DNA from: Clavelina lepadiformis
Taxonomy: Eukaryota; Chordata; Ascidiacea; Aplousobranchia; Clavelinidae
DNA: 64,000 bases
Direction of reading: 5' to 3'
Assembly: GCF_947623445.1 (NCBI RefSeq)
Contig: NC_135245.1
Location: 19,723,501 to 19,787,500 of the forward strand
Shown: one piece after another, positions 29,732 to 43,800 of the stretch
Numbering within the stretch: position 1 is the first letter of the stretch
Layout of the letters: every line of letters begins with the position of its first letter
The notes under the pieces: model-generated
What the model was told of the DNA's origin: nothing
Database searches by the model: none
Seen by the model: the letters and a program-made list of their open reading frames with translations, nothing else
Made by a program: the position numbers and the translations under genes

Positions 29732-31844
29732 TTCTTAATTTTTGCTACTGCTTTTTCTATATCACTGTAAAATGATTTTTATGTAAATAAACCTGGAATA
29801 TATGACGTAAAAAGAAGCACTTTCCTATTGTCTCAAAGCATGACGTAAGTTATTTGACAAAGAATATTAAAGCTGTAGAATAGTGAACACCTTTAGAATA
29901 TTAAGTGATGACAAGTTTTCTTCGTGTGAGTCAAATGTAATTTAGCCATCCGCACTACATGTAAAATCAGGTGGTCGGTCAACTCAACTCTGGTCAATTC
30001 AAAATCAATCGTGAATAACCGTTTTCTCCAACAGGTGATAAAAAGGCTTTACCACAAAAGCGTTTAAGATGTCTGTGTCAGGCAAACTTGACGCGCCAAA
30101 ATAAACGAAATACAACTTCCAGATTTCTACACAGTAATAAGCAACGCAGTTACAGCATTACACAGTAAACAACAATAGGGTTAGAACATTTCCATTTGGC
30201 TGTCATGATTTCACTGTAAAATAACACGCGTTCGAAGCTATTTGTCACAAGTTTTTGTTCACCCAATTTAGATATTATAATAGAGAAAAAAGTTTATTTG
30301 GCACTGATATAAATCACATCATAACAGCATCTATTTCACCAGTTACCGCCTGCTGGAGGTGTCGGTTACCGAAGTAGGAAAATATCAATACGGTAAACTA
30401 CAATTAGGGTTGTTTGTGAATTGAAAGATATGTTAGGCTTACTTTCAACTTCAAATGACATATGGTGCTAATGTCTTGTCAACGGTAGCCTAGGCATTTA
30501 TTGACTTTGGTGGCTGATTGGCTGTGCTCATCTTCCAACGTTATAGGCTAGCACCACTGCAGGCCGATAGCTAACCCCTTGCATGTGTTAAACTTCCCGG
30601 TTTTGCTGCTTATTTCCCACTCGTTGATTGTTTGTGAACTTATTTCTTGTTATGTTTTTGCAACAACAAAGTTAGTAGCCTACTAATATCTTTGTTCCCC
30701 ACAGTCAATACCAAAATATATATAAATAATTGTTCCAAAATGTAAATGAATCTAAAAATAATCCCTTCAGACCTAAACTCTTGCTTTTCTTGACTAAATT
30801 ACTGTGCTAGGTTGTTAAAGGAATGATAGGCTGATTTTTAATTTAAAATGATACGTACTTTTTTCTTAATTCCAAATTAATATGAAACTAGTCCCCAAAC
30901 TAACATAACTACAATACCTTAAAATTAATTCAAAAAATGACGAGCAATGGCAGGATTCAAGTCCCCAACCTCCAGTATGAGCCTATATGCCACAAAACTA
31001 TCTTTTTCCCTCACGCAAAAGTGAGAGTGATAAAGCTATCAGTGAAAATCTGCCAGTAACCGTAGCGCTATTTTTCAACTTCGGTAAACAGACGCTGAAA
31101 AAATCGTTACTTCGTAATGAAATACTAAAAGTTTGACAATGCCAATAGTCGCTTGGTGTGGGGCAGTGAAAATTCTTGTGGCCATGCAAGTCTGCACAGT
31201 CCCAAATTCTAGAGAGAATCACATAAAAAGTTGATTGCATATGCATAAAACAAAAGCTTAAGCGAGAGTAACACACTTGCTATTTCACCAAGGAAATATC
31301 ATCAGTCAAATCATTTATTCAGCTCAGCGGTGGAGTGGATAGTGTATAGTGCCTTGGCTCGTATAAATTAGAGCTGGGTTCGATTTTCACCATTCTACCG
31401 TTAAAATATCCTTTAACAAGGTACTAACAACCCTTGCTTTTGTTCAGTGCATCTGGTGGACAGTTCCAAATTCGGGTAATGCTATTTAAAGAAACTAAAA
31501 TAAAAAATGCGTGAAAATCGGAACTTGCACAAAGGCTAGCTTGGTAACTGAGGCTCAAGCGATGAGGAACCATCGTTGAGTTTAAGACTTGCAAAGACTT
31601 TCCTCAGTCTGACGATAAAGATTATGATACCTGTACCATAACTCATGTAGCTCCTCTTTGCTTCAAACTGGGATCACTAAATGCATATACCACAATCTGA
31701 TTTTCTAATCACTGTATCATTGAGTTTTTTTCTTTGGCCCGTATGATGTAGTTTAGGTTGATTGTCAAAGTTTTACTTACCAGTAAAACCATTTCATTCT
31801 CTCATTTGTAGCTTGGTGACCAAGGGATAACTTAGGCTGTTAAA
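29732..31844. other. Spacer between drc2 and the death-domain gene
   Basis: Drc2 3' UTR and AT-rich DNA. The only structure I see is a tRNA-like stretch at 31318-31395 and a weaker one on the minus strand near 30940-30990. No gene recognised. Confidence 0.45.
31318..31395 (+). repeat. tRNA-like sequence, probably SINE head or decayed tRNA
   Basis: An A-box-like start (CAGCTCAGCGGTGGAGTGG) and a B-box-like GGGTTCGATTTTCACC about 40 bases later have the spacing of a Pol III internal promoter. The acceptor and other stems do not pair well, so this is not called as a working tRNA. Confidence 0.4.
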
Positions 31845-34800
31845 ATGGCCTTGAATCAAGAAAGTCAATTGGCGCTTGTTGATGATGATAACAGTTTGCT
31901 GACCAAGTTGCCAGATAACTTTGAAGAGCGTATGGATCAAAGATTAAATGAAACTGATATGCGCCTTGTAGCACGTGCATTTGAGTTTTGTCATATTATG
32001 GAATGGAAACAGTTTGCAGAGGATTTTTTACAGCTTCCATTAGCAGATACTGAAAACATTCAACAAGATAACCGAACAAGATCAGATAAGGTAGGTTAAT
32101 GAGTATTAAATAAGATTATAAATATAAGATAAATATAATAATAATAAAAATAGTAAGATAAAAAGTAATAATAAAAGATAAAATAGTAAGAAAATAATAA
32201 GATTCTAAATAAGTATTGTAAACTGAAAGTATCTCTTTGTGTTTCTTAACCACAATAGCAAGTTCATTTGTTTTTTTTAAGGCTTTTAGATCACAGCATT
32301 CATAAAGCAAAATCTTGTTAACTCCGGTCTTTGTAACTCAAAATTTTAAATGTACCAATAACTGAGCTTCTGGTGTGTAGACAGAATATTGATTGTAACA
32401 ATTTTGGATAACTTAAACATTAGATAACACGGAGTGAATGCTTGTGAGTTTTTTTTGTTCACTTAACAAACTTTCATTTCTACTGAAAATGCAAAGTATA
32501 TATATGAATGTTATTTATGGGAATACTAACCACCAGCGCACAAACAAAGTTTTCATGTGAAGGGTTTGTTTGGTCACATAAGATGTTAAATATGCGACGT
32601 AAGTTAGTTATCCACCCAAACTTACTTTATGATTATCGTATGGCCTGGTATCTAAGTCTATGATAGTTCATAAGTGCTGGTTTGAATCTCAAGAGGCATG
32701 GACGATTTAAGCTCAAGGTGAAACAATACAGGTGAAAATATAGATAGTCAAAAGGTAGTTGGTAGAAAGGAACTGCCCACCCAACTTTTATTAGTGTCAT
32801 TGGCTTAGAACAGTAAACACCGTAACTTAATCATCTTCACTTTCAAGCTAGTAGCGCACCTGTCTTTAAGTACCTTATAGAGGTAATGAAGTATACTTGT
32901 GTGCACTTCATGTGTGTAGTACAGAATAATAAGTGCACTGTGCAAACACACAGCACACTGTGTACAAGCATTAATGTATATGTATAAAAAACCTTATATA
33001 TCTATATATCATTTATTAACAAAACCATTTCAATTATTTTATTACTGTTTAAAATATTAAAATATTCAAAACTGAAAGTGTTCCATATTAGCCTACTCAA
33101 TATAATTTAGCATTAACCAAATAAATATATCTTGATTACATTATAAATAACTTTAATGTGTTATCAGATTACATCAGCTTTCACAAAGTAATTTGAATAA
33201 AATACGATTCAGTTATTATTATTTGAATTAAAGTTTATACACTATATATATATATAGTATATAGTTTATAAAGTTTGTTTTTGATTAAGATACGAGCGAT
33301 TTTCCGTAAATGGTTGGAAAACTCAGCTGAAAAAGGAACTATAAAAAACATGATTTCCCTGTTGAAGAAGGCAAAGCTTACTGGAATTATGGAGCGCTGG
33401 TTTCAGCAATATAAAAGTATGTTGAAGCTTTTCAGCCTTCACCTATTGCTTTGATTGTTCTTCTGTCCTTTAGTTCAGAGTTTTCCAAAGTGGTTTCCAC
33501 AAAACATTTTTAAGAGTTCCATAAAAGACAGTTAAAAATCGCAATTTAATACAGCAATGTTGTGAAAAAGCCTACACAAATTTTAATAAAGAGCACTAAT
33601 ATATCTCGGCGGAGAGAAGATCTTTGCTGTAGGCAACTGTCCCCCAGCCCCTCTTGACTATGTCGTCGTCATGTAAGTTACGATAGTCGAACCTGCCGGC
33701 CAGTCGGGCCAGACTGCATTTTTTGTCAAATTTCCAGATGCACGCACAACCAGATTGAAATCCCAGTCGCACAGACCAGTGTGCGTCTTGGCCGCGCATA
33801 TTGTATTTGCCACTATGGTTTTGTACTTTTGTTTAGTTTTTTCTGATGCTACTCAACTGGAAATTGACCATTTGAGGAAATACGGCAAAATACTTAACCG
33901 TTATAAAAATATACCAGGAGTAGACTAAGTCGTAACCCCACAAATTTGTTCCGAAACTGATAAAGAAATTGGTTAACTGCGCATTAGAAAAGTACGAAAT
34001 TTACGTTATCCGCGCAGTATGCAAAGAGAGCCGTCAGGCCTACCGGTTCTGTTTGAGTAAGCAAAAGTTACACTAGGTCTTCCTGTTAGTGGCCTAGCAC
34101 TTAGCTATCACAGCAAAATGAACAAACAGATATAGTAGCCTACTGGTAAGGTATTTAGTTGGAGACGAGTGCATACTTAAGTGAAACTACTACATAATTT
34201 TTACATATTGTGTTTGTGCCAATCAGGCTTGGCTCCCTGTTAATATATAAACTTATTTCACTAAACTGTATTGTATAAATATGATGGAATGATGACTGAA
34301 TTTAGGAAATGAAGAAATTAGTACTTTATTGTGCTTAATTTTCTTTACTATACGAAACCTAAATAATGACAATTTAGGTGAAAAAACGTTTATGTTTATT
34401 GAGTTTCTGGTGTATTGGGTGTTCTTTGTCAACTTAAATAACCTTGTAGGGTTCCACGGACAAAAAAGTTTGGGAAACACTGCCATATTTTTAACTGTGT
34501 TTAAACTTTCTTACTTAAATCCAAATGTTTTGCTTGTTATTTCTGATAAATTGTGCAGAAAAGCAAATTGCAATTTTACAACAATAGTGTAATTCTACTG
34601 AATTTTAAAGAAGCTTTTAATGTATTTTGTTTATGAAGTAAAATTATCGAAAAAGGAGTACTCCAAAAACACTGCGTGGGCTTTTTTAAGTTTTGCATGT
34701 ATGGAATAAGCTAATTTGAGGCACTATGTCTGTAGAGGTTGGGGTCGTTTAGAATGCGGAGGTTGATGCCGACAGATGCAGATGCAGAGTTTATCGATCT

Positions 34801-37800
34801 TATCTTACGTTATTGACTTTAGTTAACCTACTACATTAATATCTGACTCTATTGTTGCGTGCGGTTAGAATTCTCTAACCTTATTGACAGCCGAACTTTC
34901 TTATTATTTTATAACAAATACAGTTTACCAGAAAAGGCTTTTATTGTAGGTGCTGTACACTTTCTCAATATTACGCATAACCAGAAGTATAGCAAAACCA
35001 CTGCTATTAAGATGTCTATTGATTTGCAATCACCACGACTACCGTAGTACGGTATTACATCTGTCTATAACTTTACGTCTGCGCCATCTTGCACAGAAGT
35101 TCGAGCTTATAAAACATTGTGCGATGTGCCGGAAATATATGACAAAAAAAGGCATGAACATTTCAAAGCGTGTGAACGAGAAAAACAGTGCGTTTGCAAT
35201 GCAATTTACATTCGGTTAAAGCTGGAAACAGTTTCTTGGAAGCGACTTGGTAACGTACAAAAAGGAGTTTTCACACGAAGTTATTCAGAGCAAGTTTCCC
35301 AATATTCCAACGATAATTGCAGTGTTTATGAAAGCTAGTTCATTAACTCAAATAAGTAACTGGAAAACACATTTCCAAGAATGATGTGGCGGAACTGAAA
35401 GTTTAAAAACTCCAATTGTTAACTGGAAAACACATTTCCAAGAATGACGTAATGGTATTACAAAAGCCACCCAGGCCGCCACATTCCTCCCCCGCTACGG
35501 AAGGAAAAAGATAACAAGTAAAATGTAACATACTGAAGATGGCAATGGCGAGCAAGCACAAACAACAAAATGAAGTTATATACAAATGAATGAACTCTTA
35601 CAGATGGTAAAATAACTACATAACAGAGGGTACCTCCGAGAGCAACAGGGTATGCAAATATAGTTTGAACTGGTCGTATAGCAGAAGTTTATCTGAAATT
35701 CTGCCTGCTTTGTCGTTAAGCGTCTCCAGCAAGTTGACAGAATGGATAGCAGGTGTGGCTGCTATCATGGAAAATATTTTCGTCACAAATTCAAGTTGTG
35801 GAACCAGCTTGAAGATCTCCTCCATCCGCTGGAACCAAAGGAACAGATCATCAGCCGAATTGGTTGGTTGTGCCGGAAGAGCCAGGATTGGCACTGTAAT
35901 GTCTGGTCCCCACACCCGATATTGTCTGTATATCGGTCGGAGCACCGTTTGTTGTAAGCCTGCCAGAACAGCGCGTTTGGGCAGGGGGGCAAGCGAGCCC
36001 TGTTCCCCAGGTCTGACGATTCGTCCGTGTGGAACGGGAGATGAAAGTTGAACTGGTGAATCGGGGGAGTCGGGAAGTGTGAGGTCGACAAAATCACCGA
36101 TGGCAACGACCCAGCCGCAGTAATTGAAGTGATATCGTCAATATGAACGTCAGCGGAGCAACCAGGAACCATAGACATTTCGAAGTTGTTTTGGTAGCAA
36201 TGGCAAAGTCTGCGAAGAAACTGGAGGGGTTGAAGGCGGTTTAGGCAAACTGAATCTCCTAATGAGATGGGTTGAGACAGCTAAACTCATGCGCGGGAAT
36301 AGTGAACATGCAAGAAGGCTGGACCATTGAAAACGATACAAGCACAGGAATAAGCTACTAAGCATGCAACGAAGCAAAACAGTTACAAAATTGAAAGCGG
36401 CGACAAGGGAAAACGGCAAAAAGGTACATGCACAAGACATTAACGGTATTGAAAAGCAAGGTGATACACATAGTGAAACTTAAAGTGTGTGGGTGTTTGC
36501 GAAATCATCACGAGAAGATGAAGCGGGTGGTGCGTCATCCGAAGATCCAGACGGAGACGGTTCATCACGAGAACGCCGAGGCAAGGGCAACGGTCGTGGT
36601 AGCTGTGGACTTGCAACTGGCGCCTGCTGTTGGTGGCGCCAAGCGCGGACACGGGATACAAGGGATCTGGCATACTGCAAATGGTGCGGAGCTGATCGGA
36701 TAAACCCGATGGTATGGAAGAGGGCCCACATCATGGCAAGGAGTTGCAGGATGAATATAAGGGCTGAGAGAAATGGATTCGTAATCTGCGACAGAGCAAG
36801 GAGTAACGTTTGTTTCGCGGCGTGTGCGAATGTGTCTGCGACGTAGGATCCGTTGATCATGGTTTCATCGGTAGTAGTAAGGCTTGTCATGACATGTCGC
36901 ATTTGTTCTTTGAGAAGGTTGGCTTCAGACATAGAGCTGAGCAGCGATTGAAGATCAGTAAACGAGTCAGAGTCAGGTAGCTCGTTGAGAATTTTCTCGT
37001 AGTCGGGTGCCTTGTAGTTGACGTGTATAGGCGACAAAGGTAAGTTGAGTTGGTGCACCTGCACATGTTCGTGCGATAGAGTATAGTTGTGATAAAGGAC
37101 AGTGTGTCCCAGAACTCGGAAGACAAAACTTCTTGCTGGTCGATACGATTCCAGCAGGTGTACTCCCGGTAGGACAATGTTGTCTGAAATGAGTTGGCCG
37201 TATTGACTGTGGCCGTTTTGATCGCGATATTTGATGAGAGGACGTTGGCTGAATGCGTTTCGGTACGCAAGTGACGGTAAGACGGTACCGTTGATAGAGT
37301 GACATGCTGCTCTGGACATAAAATCTCCAAGGCTGGAACCCATGGTTTGATGTCCAAGAGTAGTAGTGAGTATCTCAGTAGGGAAGATCTTCCCAATTGC
37401 TTTGTAGAGTGTGCCAATTAGCTTCGTGAGTTGGCAATGTAGGAACTTGTTCTCTTCGTTGAAGGTAGTGAGAACTTCTGAAATAAGGTCGTCCTGTTGT
37501 GTGTCGAAGGTTGCAAAAAGTCGCTCGAATTGAGAGTATTGCGTGTGAGAAGGTCCACGCCTTAGCCGGTTAGGACGAAAAAGAGCGAGTCTGTCGAGCT
37601 CTGTACATTGTTGGTAGCGAAAGATAAAGTTGTTGTTGTCGCAGTGAATATGATCGCCATAGCAGGTTTTCGCACGAGAGGAGCATTTCCTCCAGTGATG
37701 TACCGAGATCCCGAGATCAGGTAAGGAAACTCTATATAAGGACGTAGAGTTGTAATGGAGGAGCATCTTGTGAGTCCCAAGAGGCTTGGTTGGTGGGCAG

Positions 37801-40800
37801 TTTATATGCGAAGGTACTCGCCATATAAACATACGATTGCCCGTTAAGCAGTATCCACGCTCGATTGAGCACGATGCAAGAGATCCAAGAGACGACGTCA
37901 TCGTGTCCGTGACGTAATCGTAGTAAATTGTAGTGTGAAACAAGAAGTCGTTGGTTACTGTTCCAGAAGCTGAAGTCGGCCAGACAAACTTATAATGGAC
38001 TGCATTGCGTGTTGAGTACGCCGCAGGATTAGACAGGATCAGTGGGCCATGTGATGAAACTTTGGTTTCATTCCACGACGAACATTCTGGGTTGTACGGT
38101 GGGTGTGCGTCAAAGGTGTTGGCCGATTTTTGATAACTCCCAAAAAAGAAGTAAGTTGTGCTCCATGAAGTAATCTGTGAAGTGCAAACTGTTGCCGGAA
38201 TCTTCTGGAGATGCAGATCTGGAGCAAACACGGTAGCAGAGCAGTTGTGTATGGAGAAGGGTGTCTGCGTTTGACAATGTATGTCGTCATCAAAGGTATA
38301 TAACCCAAGAGAATGCGAACGCTGACATAACAGAAATTTCTGTGTGTCCGGATGAAGATTCGTCTGAGCGGCGGATGTGAACAAAAAGAAACACGTAAGC
38401 AGCAGACAAACGAACATGTTGTGTTTTCAGTCAGAGAAACGTTTCGGTGGAATGATTTTGCGACCAGTCCGAGAAGTCTTTACAACTTCAGGCGGCTTTA
38501 TAGAATCAGGAGCAGTGACAGTAGGTGGTGTCGTTTGCTGTTTCGCTGAAGTAGCGGAGACTGACTGAGGAGCAGGATGTCGAGTCTGCAAAGAAAAATT
38601 TTGTTGATGCGAGGAGGATGATGGTGAGGGAGCATCAATATCAATTGTATAGCTAGGTTTGAGACGGTCAAGTGAGACGCGATCCGGTTTGCCATGACGG
38701 GAAATTACAAAATATTTTTCGTATCTTTCCAATACTGGAAAAGAACCAGCATAAGGGCGTTCTAACGCACGTTTGACATGATCGCATCTAACATAAACGC
38801 GGTCACAATGTTTCAAATCCGGATGCACGTAGGACTGCATGAATTTTGTATGAGCGGTCGTTGGAGTAAACTGAAGGTCGTTGATGAAGTCTCGGTAGGC
38901 ACCGAGGTAGCTGGATGTAGGAACTGCAGAGGCAAGCTTGGAATCAGAAAAGAAACCACCTGGGAGCCGTAAGGTGTGTCCAAAAGCTAACTCAGCAGGT
39001 GTACATTTCAAATCCTGAAGATAGCGATTACGCAGAGCCAAGACAATAAAACCTAATTTGTGAAACCAACGTTCAGGTTCGTCTGAACACTTGATGGCGC
39101 GCTTGATTTCTGCATTTGCACGTTCTGTAATTCCATTGGACATGGGGTGGTAAGCGGTTGTCAGTTTATGTTGAATACCAAGCAAGCGCATAATTTCCGC
39201 CCAAGCGGAACTTATGAAACATGGTCCACGATCACTTGTGAGGATGATTGGAACACCGACCAAGGAACACCAGTGATTTACAAAGTAAGCGGCGACGGTT
39301 TCCGTGGTGGCATCAGGGATCGGTATGGCTTGAACGAAACGCGTATAACGGTCAATACATGTAAGGATGTATTTGTAACCATGGGAGGTTGGTAGTGGTC
39401 CGATCAAGTCAATTGCAACATCAGAAAATCGACCGTAGGGAATTTTGAATGTCCCTGGTGCGGTTTTTGTGTGACGGAAAATTTTTCCTTCCTGGCAGTT
39501 TGGGCATTGTTGAACCCAGGTAGCGATTTGCTTGCACATCCCTATCCATATAAATCTTTCCTTGATGAGCTTAATTGTGGCTTTTTTTCCAGGATGCGAT
39601 AAATTATGTAAGTGCAGAAAGACTTGACGTTGGAAGGAGGAAGGAACCAGAACACGCTCTGTGTCAGTGGACACGTCACAAAGGATAGTAAAGTCATTAT
39701 TGGGCAGCTTGCAGTCTTGCAGTTTGAGTGATGTTGTTGCGGTGCGTAGTCTTTGAATAGCAGGATCATTGGCTTGTGCTTGTGCTATTTTCTCATACTC
39801 TAAAGGAGGCGGAAGATCGGAGAGAGTATTAATGTTGGGTGCCGAAGGTTGAGACCTTGACAAGAGGTCCGCCACAACATTGGCAGAGCCTTTGATGTGC
39901 TCAATGGTTGTTGTATATTCTGAAACGAACAACAATTGTCGGAACTGTCTTGGAGAGTAATGTTCAGAGAGCTTACTGAGACTAGAAACCAGAGGGAGGT
40001 GGTCTGTACGCAAAGTGAATTGTCGGCCTGTCAAGAAGTAGCGGAAATGACGTATTGACTTGTAAGCGGCCAACAGTTCTCTGTCAAAGCAACTGTATTT
40101 ACGTTGACTAGCGTTCAGCTGTCGTGAAAAGAAGGCCAAAGGAACAAGTTGATTTCCTTGCAATTGCTCTAATGTCGCTCCAATACCGGTCAATGAAGCG
40201 TCTACTGTTAGATAAGTTGGAGCATGGAGTTTCGGAAACGCTAATGTGCTAGCATTTGCAATAGCTTGTTTGCTGTTGGCGAAGGCGCGTTCGGCTTCGA
40301 CATTCCATGTTAAAGGGGCCGCGCGCTTGCTGCGACTGTTCGGAACCAGCTTGTAAAGCGGTTGTAAGGTTGTGGAACAATGCTTCAGAAAACGAAAATA
40401 ATAGCAATAAATTCCCAAGTAACGTTTCAGCTGTTTGCAGGTTTGTGGCTGTGGGTAATCAAGAATGGCCTGCACTTTTTCTTGAGTAGGTCGTATACCT
40501 TCAGAATTTATGTGATGGCCAAGGTAGTCAAGAGACTTGCGGTTGAATTCACTTTTGTCTAAATTCAGCGTTAAGCCAAATTCCTCAAGACGTTGAAAAA
40601 GCAGTTTAAGATGTTCAAGATGTTCTGACAGGTTACTACTTCCAATGATGATATCATCGAGGTAAGCAAAGATTCCAAGGTGCTGAAGGGGACGTACCAC
40701 TTCTCCTATGAGTCTGGAAAACGTCCGTGGGGCGCCGGACAAACCGAACGGAAGTCTTGTATATTCAAATTGTCCAAGAGGGCAAACAAACGCCGTTTTA

Positions 40801-43800
40801 TGGACGTCTTCTGGAGCCACTTTTATTTGATGAAATGCAGCTTGAAGATCGCACTTAGAGAAGACAGTTTTACCATACAAAACATCGGAAAAACTATGTA
40901 AGAACGGAAGAGGATAACAGCTGTCGATTGTTTGTTTGTTGACTAATTTATAATCAACGACAAGACGATATTTATTGCCAGAAGAGCCTTTAGGAACGAG
41001 CAAAGCCGGACTTCCATAAGGAGAATCACTGTAGCGGATAATTTCACGTTCCAGCAAGCTGTCAATTTCTTTCTTCAAGATCTGCATTGTTTCTGGGCTA
41101 TATCGACGTGGACGCGCACGTACAGGAGAACCTGTGGTATGGATGTGGTGAACAATGGAATGCTTCACCGGTTTAACAGCTGACATGGGTTTTTGCAAGT
41201 CCGGAAATTGATGTAAAAGGTCTGCAACAGGATCTATTTGGCTGAGAATGGATATGTGAACAGGATCACTTTCAACAGGCTCTAACGTATATTGCTGTTG
41301 GTTTGGTACATCGATCAGATGCTTGGCTTTAAGATCCAAAACAAAGTTGTATGCAGTGAGAAAGTCCAACCCCAATATGCAGAAAGGTGTGTCCGCAAGC
41401 ACAAATTCAAAGGGATAAGAAAAACGAGGGTGAAGAGAAACATTAAGTTGTGTAGTGCCATACGTAGTAATTGGCGTGCTGTTAGCAGCGAAAAGCGGAG
41501 TTTGCGGTTTGCGGTTTGATACGTCAGCTAAACTAGCGGACAAAAGAGAAGTTGCTGCCGCGCTATCTACATAAAAGTGAATACTATTGGCGTGATCATA
41601 TACAGTTAACAAGGGGCAGCCTCTTTTTATTGTTGATGCGATCGACGGGACTGACGGGGTTAATGTTGCGTCGATCGCCACGCGTTTTTTGTTGGACGGG
41701 ATTGGTTTTCCCACATGCTACAAGTTGGGTGACAGCGGCGCGCATCCCTACCGAAGCGGGCGTGGTAATAACATAAGCCATTAGAAGCATCAGACGCGCA
41801 AGGGTAACTGCTACGTTGGTAGTCTGGTTTCTGAAATGTGGGGGATGAATGTGAAAAATTATATTTGCGTTTATTAGGAAAAAAGGAACCGTTTTGTCGG
41901 CGATTATCTCAATTAAAACCGTTGTTGCTGTATGATTTGTGAAACTGTCCATTGTTTGTGCGTGGTGATCGTTGTTGCCATGTTGAGTTAAATGAATTGC
42001 GTTGGTTTGGTGAATTTTGATTTGTGAAATTCGTATTTCTTTGCCCGGAACTCTTAGATTCATTGTTAGCGTTAGATTGTGTATAGCGCGGTGGTTTAGA
42101 CAATTGAATTTGCTGTATTTGTGGTTGCATTGGGTAATCAATGTCATCCGTATCAGTGATAGCAAGAGAAAGGTTGTGCGAAGAAGTTTTTGGTTGTTTA
42201 AGCAGCAAGATTTCGTGGGCCTTGCTTGCAAGGTTCTGGAGATCGTGGTTTTCCACGCTGGCTAACGCAATTGCGACGTCTGGTGGTAACGCTTTAAGAA
42301 ACTTAGCACGAATTAGTTTGACAACTGGCGGAGTAAGATTCTCTTGACCTACCGCACTCATTAATTCGCGCATTAAATGTTTGGGGGACTGATCGTGCAG
42401 CGTCAGGTCTGCCAACAAAAAATCTAAATGGTCCTCACGTTTATCAAAGTTTCTCAAGATTTCATTGATCAATATGTCGTAGCAGTTCTGTGCTGACGCC
42501 GAAGGTAACCGAAGGAGCGCGAGGTCTTTCGCAGGAATTGCCTCTACCGCTAACATGTAACGATTAGTTTGAGAAGTGATTTGATAAAGAGAAAATTTAT
42601 GTTCAAGGTGAGAAATCCACGCTTCGGGATTAAATTTCCAAAAGGTAGGAAGTTTAACGTGTGAAAACAAATCGTTTCGCAAAGTATTGTTATGTGGTTG
42701 CGCGTTTGTTGGTAATTGGTTACTAGTACCCAGACCAGACGGTCCAGCAGCACCATCATCGGGAGAATCTGTGGATTCCTCTCCGTTTTTGTCCGACATA
42801 GTTGTATTATGAATTGACTCGTTGGAACGGTCGGTTGATCGTGTGCTCATGTGGAATTCTGTCTTAGCTTTGCCAGTCACCGAAGTAGCTTTTCGTTGTG
42901 TCGGCGCAGTTTGTGACATTTATCAAAACCGATAAAAAATGTTTTAGGCGGCGCACCGCAAAAATTGTTCTCAATTGAACCAAAAAATATTTTACAACAA
43001 AACTTTTATCTCGAACTGCAGCACAATGCAGCACAATAAGAATAGCTTGAGCTAAGTTAATAACATACAGGCCGATGAGCATGCATTACTTGTTATGGTT
43101 GCAGCTAGTTGTAAAAAGTGAAAAATCCACTTACCAGTGAAGAACGGCTGTGAGAATTGAAACGCGTCGTTTTTGACACAAGAACGTCGGTGGTTTATTA
43201 GAACGTCGGGTTGTCACCAGAAATGTCGGTGGTCACTAGAACGTCGGGGTCATCAGAAATGTCGGAACGTCGGGTTGTCACCAGAAATGTAGAGGTTGGG
43301 GTCGTTTAGAATGCGGAGGTTGATGCCGACAGATGCAGATGCAGAGTTTATCGATCTTATCTTACGTTATTGACTTTAGTTAACCTACTACATTAATATC
43401 TGACTCTATTGTTGCGTGCGGTTAGAATTCTCTAACCTTATTGACAGCCGAACTTTCTTATTATTTTATAACAAATACAGTTTACCAGAAAAGGCTTTTA
43501 TTGTAGGTGCTGTACACTTTCTCAATATTACGCATAACCAGAAGTATAGCAAAACCACTGCTATTAAGATGTCTATTGATTTGCAATCACCACGACTACC
43601 GTAGTACGGTATTACATCTGTCTATAACTTTACGTCTGCGCCATCTTGCACAGAAGTTCGAGCTTATAAAACATTGTGCGATGTGCCGGAAATATATGAC
43701 AAAAAAAGGCATGAACATTTCAAAGCGTGTGAACGAGAAAAACAGTGCGTTTGCAATGCAATTTACATTCGGTTAAAGCTGGAAACAGTTTCTTGGAAGC

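Noticed and set aside
31318..31395. Functional tRNA gene
   Set aside because: A- and B-box-like sequences are present, but I cannot form convincing acceptor and anticodon stems.
34859..35338. Three short frames, also present at 43416-43895
   Set aside because: They lie inside the two LTRs on the strand opposite to the element's genes; LTR shadows, not genes.
36487..36846. Plus-strand frames opposite env and pol
   Set aside because: Antisense shadows of long minus-strand genes.
41596..42231. 211-codon minus-strand frame overlapping gag and pol
   Set aside because: It is the third frame of the gag/pol junction and has no zinc knuckle or protease motif; the real gag continuation and pol are in the other two frames.
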